Below, piece by piece: positions 1 through 7,275 of a stretch of 34,379 bases of DNA. Position 1 is the stretch's first letter, and every line of letters begins with the position of its first letter. The notes beneath the pieces are model-generated. The model ran no database searches and was not told the origin of the DNA. It was given only the letters and a program-made list of their open reading frames with translations. The position numbers and the translations under genes are program-made. The DNA comes from Arthrobacter sp. (GTDB taxonomy: Bacteria; Actinomycetota; Actinomycetes; Actinomycetales; Micrococcaceae), in contig NZ_JAUNVV010000005.1 in NCBI RefSeq assembly GCF_030540645.1, positions 1 through 34,379 on the forward strand. The letters are read 5' to 3'.

Positions 1-55
1 CTGCACGGGCTGATTCATGACTAGTGGCCTCTGTGCTCTCTTGCCATGTCACATC

Positions 56-71
56 GGCGGCACTGGCCGCC
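56..71. other. short hairpin upstream of folE-like gene
   Basis: Perfect 6-bp inverted repeat GGCGGC/GCCGCC around a 4-base loop, enclosed by a second 7-bp repeat CATGTCA (45-51) / TGACATG (95-101). There is no T-run, so it is at best a weak terminator for a gene to the left of the window. Nothing else recognisable lies in bases 1-106. Confidence 0.35.
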
Positions 72-114
72 TATGCCTGACAGTTCGTTGTTTATGACAT
101 GCTTGCTTGACGCT

Positions 115-144
115 TTGAGTCTGCGCTTCTAAAGTCAATAATAC
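115..144 (+). promoter_or_regulatory. possible promoter of the pterin cluster
   Basis: TTGAGT (115-120), 18 bases, then TAATAC (139-144) in a locally AT-rich stretch just before the folE-like gene. A second -10-like hexamer, TACAAT, lies at 142-147 without a well-placed -35. The start of transcription is inferred, not shown. Confidence 0.3.
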
Positions 145-165
145 AATCTTTAGAAAGGGTTGGAT

Positions 166-774
166 ATGTCCCTCTCCAGTGCAGCGCTGCCTGACTTGCT
201 CACCTTTGAAGACTCGGAACCGTTGACACTCCCGTCCACGATCGACCTCCCGAGAGCCGAAGCAGCCATTGCCGAGTTCCTCCGGGCACTGGGCCGTGAC
301 GAAACCAACCCCCACCTTTTGGACACTCCCCGCAGAGTGGCTGCCGCGTATGCCGAAATGCTCACCCCGCGTGAAACTTCATGGACCACGTTCCCCAATG
401 AGGACGGATACCAAGGTCTTGTGCTGGTGAAGGACATTCCCTTCCATTCACTGTGTCAGCACCATCTGTTGCCGTTCCGGGGCGTGGCCCATGTAGGCTA
501 CCTGCCCGGCGACCGGCTCTTTGGGCTCTCAAAGCTGGCCCGCGGCGTCGAACTCTTCTCCCGCGATCTCCAAGTGCAGGAACGACTTACCCAACAAATC
601 GCCGATTGGCTTGAGAACACGCTGGCCCCGCGCGGGGTGGGCGTGGTCATGGAGGCCGAGCACACCTGCATGTCGCTGCGCGGCGTACAGACCTCCGGTA
701 CCCTGACGCGCACCTCAGTGTTTACCGGCCTGTTGTCCGACGCCGGCCCCTTACGCGAGCAGTTCCCCCACTAG
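166..774 (+). CDS. folE: GTP cyclohydrolase I, divergent FolE paralogue
   Basis: A 202-residue protein of the FolE family, which converts GTP to 7,8-dihydroneopterin triphosphate, the entry step of folate and pterin synthesis in the cytosol. Zinc ligands are visible as Cys97 and a nearby His in SLCQHHLLPF, and Cys168 in EAEHTCMSLRG. The FGLSKLAR segment (119-126) and the TRTS motif near 181 are also family features. The usual CEHH is CQHH here. The N-terminal 30 residues are not like the core. ATG at 166 is chosen because AGAAAGGG (152-159) sits six bases before it; an in-frame TTG at 160 would abut that site. The gene heads a same-strand cluster with a flavoprotein, a DHPS homologue and a RibD-C reductase. 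No folB or folK is nearby, so this is probably a second folE rather than the housekeeping copy. Family certain; paralogue status inferred. Confidence 0.93.
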   Translation: MSLSSAALPDLLTFEDSEPLTLPSTIDLPRAEAAIAEFLRALGRDETNPHLLDTPRRVAAAYAEMLTPRETSWTTFPNEDGYQGLVLVKDIPFHSLCQHHLLPFRGVAHVGYLPGDRLFGLSKLARGVELFSRDLQVQERLTQQIADWLENTLAPRGVGVVMEAEHTCMSLRGVQTSGTLTRTSVFTGLLSDAGPLREQFPH

Positions 775-853
775 CACTTTCACCATGCACTTCGGTGCCG
801 TAGGCCTACATTCATATAAGAGACACAAAATTTCCAAGGAAAGAGTTTCGATC

Positions 854-2104
854 ATGAGCGAATCAAGCACACCTTCCGCCGCAGACGCAGGAATGGTCAT
901 CATCGGTGGCGGCCTCACCGCAGCCACCGCCGCCGAAACCCTCCGCAAGGAAGGCTTCACCGGCCCTGTCACGATCGTGGCCGACGAGCCGGAAATCCCC
1001 TACCAGCGCCCTCCCCTGTCCAAGGGGTTTTTGGCTGGCAAGGAAGGCGAGGACGCCCTGTTGCCGCTGCCTGCAAGCTGGTACCCGGAGAACAACGTCA
1101 CGGTTCTGACCGGCACGGCCGCCACCACCCTTGACCCCGCCGCCCACACGGTTGGCTTGAGCAACGGCACCACACTGCCGTATGCCAAGGTGCTCCTGGC
1201 AACAGGTGCCGCCCCGCGCCACATCCCGTTTCCCGGCGTCGACCTCAAGGGCGTTTACACGTTCCGGACCAAAGCAGACAGCCTCGCCATGAAGGAGCTC
1301 TTCACCGGGGGCGGCAAGAACGTGGTCATGATCGGCTCCGGTTGGATTGGCATGGAAATTGCCGCCACAGCCACGGAGCTCGGCAACAAGGTGGCGTTGA
1401 TGGGCCTTGAGGACGTGCCGTTGTCGGTGGCAATTGGCAATGAGCTCGGCACGGTGTTTGCCGACCGCCACAAGGAAGCAGGCGTGCAGTTTGTGCTCCC
1501 GGCCAGCGCCGCTGAAATCCAGGGCACCGACGGAACCGTCACCTCCGTCCTGACCACCACCGGGGTCACGCTGCCCGCGGACATTGTCATTGTGGCCGTC
1601 GGTGTGGTGCCCAACGTTGCGTTGGCCAAGGACGCCGGACTCACCATCACCAATGGCATTGAGGTCACCTCGAGCCTGCAAACCTCGGCTGCTGACGTGT
1701 TTGCGGCGGGCGACGTTGCCAACGCCATGCACCCCGTCACCGGCGCCTACGCCCGCTCCGAACACTGGGCCAACGCGATTGCCAGCGGAAAGGTCGCAGC
1801 CAAGTCCATGCTGGGACAGACCGCCGTGCTCGATGACATCCCCTACTTCTACACCGACCAGTTTGACCTCGGCATGGAATATTCAGGCTTCGGCGCGCTG
1901 ACCAAGGATGCCGAAGTCGTGGTCCGTGGAAGTCTGGAGAAGCGCGAGTTTGTGGCGTTCTGGGTGTTGGAAGGACGCGTGGTGGCCGGCATGAACGTCA
2001 ACATTTGGGACGTTCAGGACGGCATCAAGGCACTCATCTCCTCCGGCCGCACCGTCGACACGGCCAAGCTGGCTGACCCGGAAACCCCGCTGGAAGATAT
2101 TTGA
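854..2104 (+). CDS. FAD-dependent NAD(P)H oxidoreductase, ferredoxin-reductase type
   Basis: A 416-residue flavoprotein of the pyridine-nucleotide oxidoreductase family, closest in plan to the reductases that pass NAD(P)H electrons to rubredoxin, [2Fe-2S] or Rieske ferredoxins. Visible are the FAD dinucleotide fold VIIGGGLTAA (15-24), the LLATGAAP segment (114-121), a second dinucleotide fold MIGSGWIGME (159-168) for NAD(P), the FAD-binding FAAGDVAN (283-290), and a reductase C-terminal domain from about 330 beginning at PYFYTDQF. No redox CxxC pair is seen, so it is not a disulfide reductase. The start at 854 follows AAGGAAAGAG (836-845); an upstream ATG at 785 has no good site. It lies 79 bases after the folE-like gene and overlaps or abuts the next gene, so it is probably in the same transcript. 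No ferredoxin or oxygenase gene is in view; its partner is unknown. Confidence 0.9.
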   Translation: MSESSTPSAADAGMVIIGGGLTAATAAETLRKEGFTGPVTIVADEPEIPYQRPPLSKGFLAGKEGEDALLPLPASWYPENNVTVLTGTAATTLDPAAHTVGLSNGTTLPYAKVLLATGAAPRHIPFPGVDLKGVYTFRTKADSLAMKELFTGGGKNVVMIGSGWIGMEIAATATELGNKVALMGLEDVPLSVAIGNELGTVFADRHKEAGVQFVLPASAAEIQGTDGTVTSVLTTTGVTLPADIVIVAVGVVPNVALAKDAGLTITNGIEVTSSLQTSAADVFAAGDVANAMHPVTGAYARSEHWANAIASGKVAAKSMLGQTAVLDDIPYFYTDQFDLGMEYSGFGALTKDAEVVVRGSLEKREFVAFWVLEGRVVAGMNVNIWDVQDGIKALISSGRTVDTAKLADPETPLEDI

Positions 2105-2112
2105 TAGTGGGT

Positions 2113-3069
2113 ATGACCACTTCCGCCCCTGCCACGGCAGCCCCGTTTTACACGCCGCCGCTGCTCCACCCAGTTCACCGGTTCGGCACACGCACCATCG
2201 ATTTCAGCCGGCAGGTTGCGCTCATGGCCATCATCAACAGGACCCCGGATTCGTTTTACGACGCCGGTGCCACGTTTGCCCTTGACGCTGCGGTTGCCGC
2301 GTCACTGGCGGCCGTGGACGACGGCGCCGACTGGGTTGACATTGGCGGGGTGCCGTTTGCGCCGGGGCCGGCGCTGAGCGCCGGGGAGGAAGCGGACCGG
2401 GTGGTGCCGGTTATCGCTGCCGTGGCTGCCGCCAGCGACGTGATCATCTCCGTTGACACGTTCCTGCCGGAGGTGGCAGCCCTCAGCATTACCGCAGGGG
2501 CCACCGTCATCAACGACACCACCGGGTTATCCAATCCGGAGCTGGCATCCGTGGTGGCGGAGTCCGGTGCGCATTTGGTCATTACGCATTCATTGGCCAG
2601 CCCCCGCACCGTTTATCCGCACCCGCACTATGAGGACGTTGTCGCCGAAGTGGCCGGTTTTCTGGCCCGGAAGGTGGAACTGGCACTCTCACTGGGCGTT
2701 CCGGCAGATAAAATCATTGTCGATCCGGGGCACGACCTCAACAAAAACACCCTCCACACGCTGGAAATCACGCGCCGCTTCAACGAGATTGCCGCCCTGG
2801 GCTTCCCATCACTGGCGGCAGTCTCCAACAAGGACTTCATCGGTGAGACCCTCAACCAGGCCAAGGACGAACGTCTTGAGGGCTCGCTGGCGGCCGGAGT
2901 GGTGTGCATTCTCGGTGGGGCCCGAATTCTGCGCATGCACAACGTGGCGTCGGCGAAGTCGGCCATCGGCATGACTGAGGCGGTTCTTGGGTGGCGCGCG
3001 CCAGCGTACCTCAAGCACAACATGGGCGACGCCAACTACCCTGCGCCATCCACCAGTTCAGCCAGCTAG
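2113..3069 (+). CDS. folP2: FolP2-type dihydropteroate synthase homologue
   Basis: A 318-residue pterin-binding TIM-barrel protein. Dihydropteroate synthase landmarks are present: IINRTPDSF (Asn42), SVDTF (Asp115), VINDTTG (Asn134), VDPGHDLNKNT (Asp204), VSNKDFIGE (Lys240) and RMHNV (Arg274, His276). The loop that normally reads ESTRPG and helps bind pABA and sulfonamides is VPFAPG here (80-85). The wording NRTPDSFYD.GATF and SNKD.VGETL matches mycobacterial FolP2 as I recall it, a paralogue reported to lack DHPS activity. The true substrate is therefore uncertain. The start is ambiguous: ATG 2113 gives the standard codon, but TTG 2101 has GGAAG four bases before it and overlaps the previous stop, suggesting translational coupling. 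It sits between the flavoprotein and the RibD-C reductase. Confidence 0.88.
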   Translation: MTTSAPATAAPFYTPPLLHPVHRFGTRTIDFSRQVALMAIINRTPDSFYDAGATFALDAAVAASLAAVDDGADWVDIGGVPFAPGPALSAGEEADRVVPVIAAVAAASDVIISVDTFLPEVAALSITAGATVINDTTGLSNPELASVVAESGAHLVITHSLASPRTVYPHPHYEDVVAEVAGFLARKVELALSLGVPADKIIVDPGHDLNKNTLHTLEITRRFNEIAALGFPSLAAVSNKDFIGETLNQAKDERLEGSLAAGVVCILGGARILRMHNVASAKSAIGMTEAVLGWRAPAYLKHNMGDANYPAPSTSSAS

Positions 3070-3108
3070 TAAGAGCTGCACCCAACGATTTAGCAGAGGA
3101 CATCCCCC

Positions 3109-3879
3109 ATGCTTGAGAGAATCTTCCCCGACCCTGCCGTTCTCTCTGCGTCGGCCTTGGAGCACGAACTCCTGGCGCCGCCCCCAGAGCGCGGGCGCGC
3201 CGGAACGCCATGGGTGAGTTTCAATTTCATCTCCAGCATTGACGGTGCCGCCTCCGTGGAAGGCCGCTCGGGACAGTTGGGCAACGCCTGGGACCAACGC
3301 ATTTTCTCCCTGCTGCGGCAAAGTGCCGACGTCATTGTGGTGGGTGCCCAAACCATCAGGTCCGAAGGCTACGGAGGCGAGCTGCTGAGCAAGACCGCAC
3401 AGAAATGGCGGGAGGAGAACTGGCTCTCTGCACACCCTCCCTTGGCCATTGTCTCCGGAACCTTGAACTTGGACGCCGGTCTGGAAGTCTTTCAGAAAGC
3501 TCCGGTACGGCCACTTATTTTGACGCTCGAATCAGCCCCCGAGGAGCGCCGGGAGGCACTGTCCGAGGTGGCTGAGGTCATCACGGTGGGCACGGACTCC
3601 TTGGATGTCGCGCTCGTCATTTCCGAGCTTGCCGCACGGGGTTTCACCCAGCTTCATTCCGAGGGCGGGCCAACATTGCTGGGCACGTTCGCCGCAGCCG
3701 GAAAAGTGGACGAGCTCTGCTTGACCATCTCACCCATGCTGGTGGGAGGCTCGGCAGGGCGCATCGCGAGCGGTCGCGCCGTCGAACCGTCAACAGTAGC
3801 CGCGGGCATGACGCTGACCCGCATCATGAAGGCGGATTCCATGCTTTTCCTGCGCTATGTGCGCCCCACCGTGGGCTAG
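3109..3879 (+). CDS. RibD C-terminal domain reductase, DHFR-like
   Basis: A 256-residue protein consisting of one RibD-C/DHFR-fold reductase domain, without the deaminase half of bifunctional RibD. Family signatures are FNFISSIDGAAS (38-49), VGAQTIRSEGYG (78-89) and LHSEGGPTLLG (182-192), which frame the NADPH and substrate sites. Stand-alone actinobacterial proteins of this kind are annotated as pyrimidine reductases; one, Rv2671 of M. tuberculosis, was shown to act as a dihydrofolate reductase analogue. Placed 39 bases after the FolP2-like gene, it is a natural candidate for reducing a dihydropterin made by the cluster; a role in riboflavin synthesis is the alternative. SD GAGG (3095-3098) is rather far from the ATG. 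Its TAG stop shares the CTAG at 3876-3879 with the convergent lipoprotein gene. Confidence 0.88.
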   Translation: MLERIFPDPAVLSASALEHELLAPPPERGRAGTPWVSFNFISSIDGAASVEGRSGQLGNAWDQRIFSLLRQSADVIVVGAQTIRSEGYGGELLSKTAQKWREENWLSAHPPLAIVSGTLNLDAGLEVFQKAPVRPLILTLESAPEERREALSEVAEVITVGTDSLDVALVISELAARGFTQLHSEGGPTLLGTFAAAGKVDELCLTISPMLVGGSAGRIASGRAVEPSTVAAGMTLTRIMKADSMLFLRYVRPTVG

Positions 3880-4640
3880 TTCGACGGCGGAGCGACCGAC
3901 AATTTCTCCATCACCGCAGGCGTCGTGGAAGCCAGCAGCGCGTCACTGGGGCATGCCAGGGTGACCAGCAAGCCGGTGTCCGCAGTGCCGAGCATCCGCG
4001 CCCACACCGTGCTGGCCATGACACCCTTGGCTGCCTTGGTGTTGAAGGCCAGAAAAGCAATCGTTGGCCCGGGCTTGCCCGCATCGGCAACCCACGGCAG
4101 CGCCGCCTCCGTCAGTGTCGAATCCATGACGGAGGGAATCAGGTATTTCAGCAGCGCTGTGGAAGACGCTTTGTCGTCACCCTGCGTGATGAGCGGGCCC
4201 TGGTTCGTGGTAGTCCAATGGGCCAGCTGGCAGCCGGCGTCGTTGCTGTACTGTGTCTGGCCGGCTACGTTCTTTTTCAGTATTTTCCAGTCAGGCGGGC
4301 CGGGCGTTTGTGCATAGTCCTGCGGCGGCTGACCCAGGATGTCACTGAATTCAACGGCCACTCCCGGCGAAAGAGTTGCCCCGGCGGCAAACGTCATCGG
4401 GGCTGCTGCCACTGCGGCCGCGTCATGGCCGGCCACCACGGTGGGCGGCGCGTAGGTGGGTGGCGGGGTGGGCTGCGCCGTGGTTTCCGGCACGGACGAG
4501 GGAATGGCAATGCTGCACCCACTCAATGCTGCGAGCGCCGCAATGGCAAGCCCCACAGTTGCCTTTGCTCGTATCGTTGAGCGTCCCCTTAGATTCACAG
4601 GATCCACTGTACCTACCCGTGCTGCCGCCACTAAACCCAC
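3876..4640 (-). CDS. putative secreted lipoprotein of unknown function
   Basis: About 254 residues with a short basic segment, a hydrophobic stretch (29-40) and a lipobox LSGC with the lipidated cysteine near residue 42, followed by a Pro/Thr-rich linker (50-67) and a globular domain. Two further cysteines, in DAGCQLAH and TLACPSDA, could form an outer-face disulfide. I do not recognise a family. The start is uncertain: GTG 4640 overlaps the end of the kinase gene by ten bases, GTG 4631 overlaps its stop as TAGTG, and GTG 4607 or 4598 would give a more ordinary signal peptide. A good-looking AAGGGGA lies just past these, with no standard start at the right distance. It is probably cotranscribed with the upstream lipid kinase. 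Confidence 0.75.
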   Translation of the reverse strand: MGLVAAARVGTVDPVNLRGRSTIRAKATVGLAIAALAALSGCSIAIPSSVPETTAQPTPPPTYAPPTVVAGHDAAAVAAAPMTFAAGATLSPGVAVEFSDILGQPPQDYAQTPGPPDWKILKKNVAGQTQYSNDAGCQLAHWTTTNQGPLITQGDDKASSTALLKYLIPSVMDSTLTEAALPWVADAGKPGPTIAFLAFNTKAAKGVMASTVWARMLGTADTGLLVTLACPSDALLASTTPAVMEKLSVAPPSN

Positions 4641-5554
4641 ACCCGCAGGGCTGCCGGGTCCACTTTGACGGTGGCCGGCAGCGGACCAATCCGCTCCCCG
4701 TCAGCGTAGGCCACCAGCCCGGGTGAATCGATGAACACTTCACCCACGCGTTCAATGCTCACCACGCGATGACTGGTGTGCCGGCCGGAGAACACCTTGG
4801 GGTAGATGCGCAGGAATTCGAAACGCGACACTGGCGAGACAACGAACAAGTCCAGCTGGCCGTCGTCGCACTTGGCGCCGGGGGTGATTTTCATGCCACC
4901 GCCGATGGACACCAAATTGGAAATGGACATCAAGATGGCCCGCTGCCTGCGCACGTCCCCATCCACCACCAGTGAATAGCTCAACGGTTTCAAGGTGGCC
5001 AGCTCGCGCAGAATCGCCAGGTTGTAGCGCATGGGCCCGCGCGGCCACCGCCAGCCGTTGGCCCGCTCGTTCACGAGTGCGTCAAAGCCGGCTGACAGCG
5101 CGCACATGAACCAAACCGGCGGATGGCCTTTACGCTCTATGCGGCCCAAGTCAACGGTGCGCGGTGCCCGCTGGCAGGCTGCGAGGAAGCGTTCGACGGC
5201 GGCGCGCGGGTCATTGGGGTCCAGGCCCAGTCCGCGGGCACCGTCATTGCCGGTCCCGGCCGGGATGATGCCCAAGGGGATGTCCGTGTGGGCCAAGGTG
5301 TTGGCGCCAAGGTGGACCATGCCGTCCCCGCCCACCACCACGAGGGCTTGGGCACCGGTGGCAAGCTCGGCGTCGACGGCCTCACGCAGGGCTGCGTAGT
5401 CCCGGCGCCGCAGAACACTGACGTCGTGTCCGGCGCTGCGCATATGTGCCACTGCCATCTCGCCGATGCGTCCTGGGGACTTCAATCCCTTCCCGCCAAA
5501 GGCTGCCCGGGGGTTGATGGCCACCACGATCCGCAACGGCTCGGGCGCGCTCAT
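4631..5554 (-). CDS. diacylglycerol/lipid kinase family protein
   Basis: A 307-residue kinase of the DagK/YegS catalytic family, which phosphorylates diacylglycerol or related lipids with ATP at the inner membrane face. The nucleotide-binding landmarks are VVVGGDGMVHLGAN (72-85) and IIPAGTGNDGARGLG (96-110); AFGGKG (18-23) follows the first strand. The beta-sandwich C-terminal half ends in PLPATVKVDPAALRVWV. Length fits the family. An open frame extends upstream past 5554, but that part overlaps the divergent J-domain gene and has no kinase sequence, so the ATG at 5554 is used; no clear SD precedes it. A -10-like CATAAT on this strand (complement of 5612-5617) would give a leader of about 50 bases. 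It is followed directly by the lipoprotein gene. Confidence 0.88.
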   Translation of the reverse strand: MSAPEPLRIVVAINPRAAFGGKGLKSPGRIGEMAVAHMRSAGHDVSVLRRRDYAALREAVDAELATGAQALVVVGGDGMVHLGANTLAHTDIPLGIIPAGTGNDGARGLGLDPNDPRAAVERFLAACQRAPRTVDLGRIERKGHPPVWFMCALSAGFDALVNERANGWRWPRGPMRYNLAILRELATLKPLSYSLVVDGDVRRQRAILMSISNLVSIGGGMKITPGAKCDDGQLDLFVVSPVSRFEFLRIYPKVFSGRHTSHRVVSIERVGEVFIDSPGLVAYADGERIGPLPATVKVDPAALRVWV

Positions 5555-5664
5555 CGGAGCGCTGCGCAGCTGCGGTGTGCGGTGGCGGGGACGGTTCTCA
5601 TGGCACGTGCAATTATGCCAGCGGATGTGCATGACCCGGGGCATTGTGGCCCGGCGCGGGCGGC

Positions 5665-5670
5665 TAGACT
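5665..5670 (+). promoter_or_regulatory. possible -10 box for the J-domain gene
   Basis: TAGACT at 5665-5670, a common actinobacterial -10 form, lies 37 bases before the GTG start. TTGTGG at 5644-5649 is only 15 bases upstream of it, so the -35 assignment is weak. Confidence 0.35.
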
Positions 5671-5707
5671 GAGCTTTTGGCACTGCCTGGCTAACGAAAG
5701 GTCCCCG

Positions 5708-6703
5708 GTGGGCGAGAAGTTCCTCACGCATTACCAAGTCCTCGGACTTGCACGCACGGCCACTGAACGCGAGATCAAGATCGCCTACCGCAAGGCGGCG
5801 CGGATCGCTCATCCTGACAGGGGTGGGGACCCTGCCTTGTTCCGCCAAATCACGCAAGCATATGAGGTTCTTGTGGACCCGGCACGCCGGCAGGCCTACG
5901 ACAGGTCCTACGGGGCTGTAGGACGCAGCACCGCCCCGGCCAGCTCAGGTTCACGGGCTGCCGGCGCATCCAGAGAATACTCCGCCCACTCCTCCGCCCG
6001 CGCCGCTTCCAACAGCGGTTCCGGCGGCTTCAACACCCGCCGCGCCAATAGCAAAGCTCGTTCCGCGGCAAGTGATCCAGCAGTCTACCTACCGCCGTAT
6101 GAAGACCTGGCCAGCGGAGAGTCTCCGCTCATGCCACGAAGCAAAGCAGCCCAACCTGTGCATGGTTCCCCGCGGAAGCGCGGACTTTTTGGGGCGTCTT
6201 CGCGTCTGGCCCGAGAAGCACGCACGGCACAGTTGATCATGCAACAGGTTCTGCCCGGCATCCCTGCAGCCCGGCTCATCAACGGCCTCACAGCACCTGG
6301 CGGCAAAGGTTACGTGGACCACGTGCTTGTCTCCGGCTACCGCATAGCGCTCATCGGTTCCATGCTCGTTCCCAACGGCGCATTCCGCTGGGACGGCAGC
6401 ACCCTCGTTCACGGCAGCAAGGTGGCTGCCCCTCCCCAGCTGATTCCTGCCGCGAGGGCATTCCAAGAGCTTTTCCCAGAATGCAATGTCACGGCTTGGG
6501 TGTGCGTGCACAGCAGTACCGGAAATCTCTTTGAACCTGTCATCGACTATGCCCGGGGCACCGACCCCGACGGGTCCAACACCATCAACGTGGCCAACTC
6601 CGCCCGTTTTGTGCGCGAGGCCAAAGCATTCCTGGCCTCCGGCCCCTCCCCCAACGTTGTTGACTTGCACGTTCTGGACAGGCTGCTGGGCGGAATGTAC
6701 TAG
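5708..6703 (+). CDS. J-domain protein with degraded NERD-like C-terminal domain
   Basis: A 331-residue protein. Residues 6-67 are a J domain with HPD at 35-37, which in DnaJ-type co-chaperones stimulates Hsp70 ATPase. A Ser/Ala/Gly-rich low-complexity linker (70-120) follows, with no zinc-finger or DnaJ C-terminal substrate domain. Residues about 165-331 form a second domain with YVDHVLVSGYRIALIGSM (202-219), which resembles the NERD nuclease-related pattern IDHVLV...V.D.K, but the expected Asp and Lys are Gly217 and Met219. It is therefore probably a non-catalytic relative; this link is inference. GTG 5708 is chosen because GAAAGG (5696-5701) lies six bases before it and the J domain starts there; the frame is open for nearly 600 bases upstream but has no related sequence. 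trmL follows after 46 bases. Confidence 0.85.
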   Translation: MGEKFLTHYQVLGLARTATEREIKIAYRKAARIAHPDRGGDPALFRQITQAYEVLVDPARRQAYDRSYGAVGRSTAPASSGSRAAGASREYSAHSSARAASNSGSGGFNTRRANSKARSAASDPAVYLPPYEDLASGESPLMPRSKAAQPVHGSPRKRGLFGASSRLAREARTAQLIMQQVLPGIPAARLINGLTAPGGKGYVDHVLVSGYRIALIGSMLVPNGAFRWDGSTLVHGSKVAAPPQLIPAARAFQELFPECNVTAWVCVHSSTGNLFEPVIDYARGTDPDGSNTINVANSARFVREAKAFLASGPSPNVVDLHVLDRLLGGMY

Positions 6704-6749
6704 CACCGTCCGGTTCAACCACAGACGTCACTGACGGTAGGATAAAAAC

Positions 6750-7223
6750 GTGTTTCGCATCCTCTTCCTCACCCCCGAGATCCCCGGCAACACCGGCAAT
6801 GCCATTCGTTTGGCCGCCATCACCGGTGCTGAACTGCACCTTGTTGAGCCACTGGGCTTTGACTTCTCCGACGCCAAGTTGCGCCGGGCAGGTCTTGACT
6901 ACCACGACCTTGCCGTGGTGACGGTCCACAAGACGTTGAAGGACGCGTGGACTGTGCTGGCCCCGGAACGCGTCTTTGCCTTCACCTCCGATGGTGAAAG
7001 CAGCTACACGGACATCGCGTACCAGCCATCAGATGTGTTGATGTTTGGGAAGGAATCCTCAGGCCTACCCGCCGAGGTGAAGCTGGATCCGCACATTACG
7101 GCCCGCGTCCGCCTGCCCATGCGACCATCGCTGCGGTCGTTGAATTTGGCCAACGCCGCCTCCATCGCCGTTTACGAGGCCTGGCGCCAAAACGGTTTTG
7201 CCGGCGCACAAATCAACGCCTGA
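6750..7223 (+). CDS. trmL: tRNA (cytidine/uridine-34-2'-O)-methyltransferase TrmL
   Basis: A 157-residue SPOUT-class methyltransferase that adds a 2'-O-methyl group to the wobble base of tRNA-Leu isoacceptors using SAM. It has the short TrmL length and the family motifs PEIPGNTGNAIR (9-20), DVLMFGKESSGLP (95-107) and the knot-forming C-terminal LPMRPSLRSLNLANA (122-136) followed by VYEAWRQNGF (141-150). GTG at 6750 follows GTAGGA (6737-6742) at a normal distance and begins directly with the first beta strand FRILFLTP. Same strand as the J-domain gene before it and the methyltransferase after it (52-base gap), possibly one transcript. Function is well supported by motif order and length. Confidence 0.95.
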   Translation: MFRILFLTPEIPGNTGNAIRLAAITGAELHLVEPLGFDFSDAKLRRAGLDYHDLAVVTVHKTLKDAWTVLAPERVFAFTSDGESSYTDIAYQPSDVLMFGKESSGLPAEVKLDPHITARVRLPMRPSLRSLNLANAASIAVYEAWRQNGFAGAQINA

Positions 7224-7275
7224 TAATTTTGGTGGCCTTGTGCCGCCTGACCCATTTCACCCACTGGAGGAAAAC

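Noticed and set aside
787-798. GCAC-TTCG-GTGC hairpin after the folE-like gene as a terminator
   Set aside because: Only four base pairs and no T-run; too weak to separate folE from the flavoprotein gene.
863-1765. 300-residue open frame on the minus strand opposite the flavoprotein gene
   Set aside because: It is a shadow of a well-supported coding region, rich in Gly/His with no domain or SD; typical of high-GC antisense frames.
5123-5707. Upstream extension of the J-domain open frame
   Set aside because: It overlaps the kinase gene and its promoter; the J domain and a good SD mark the GTG at 5708.
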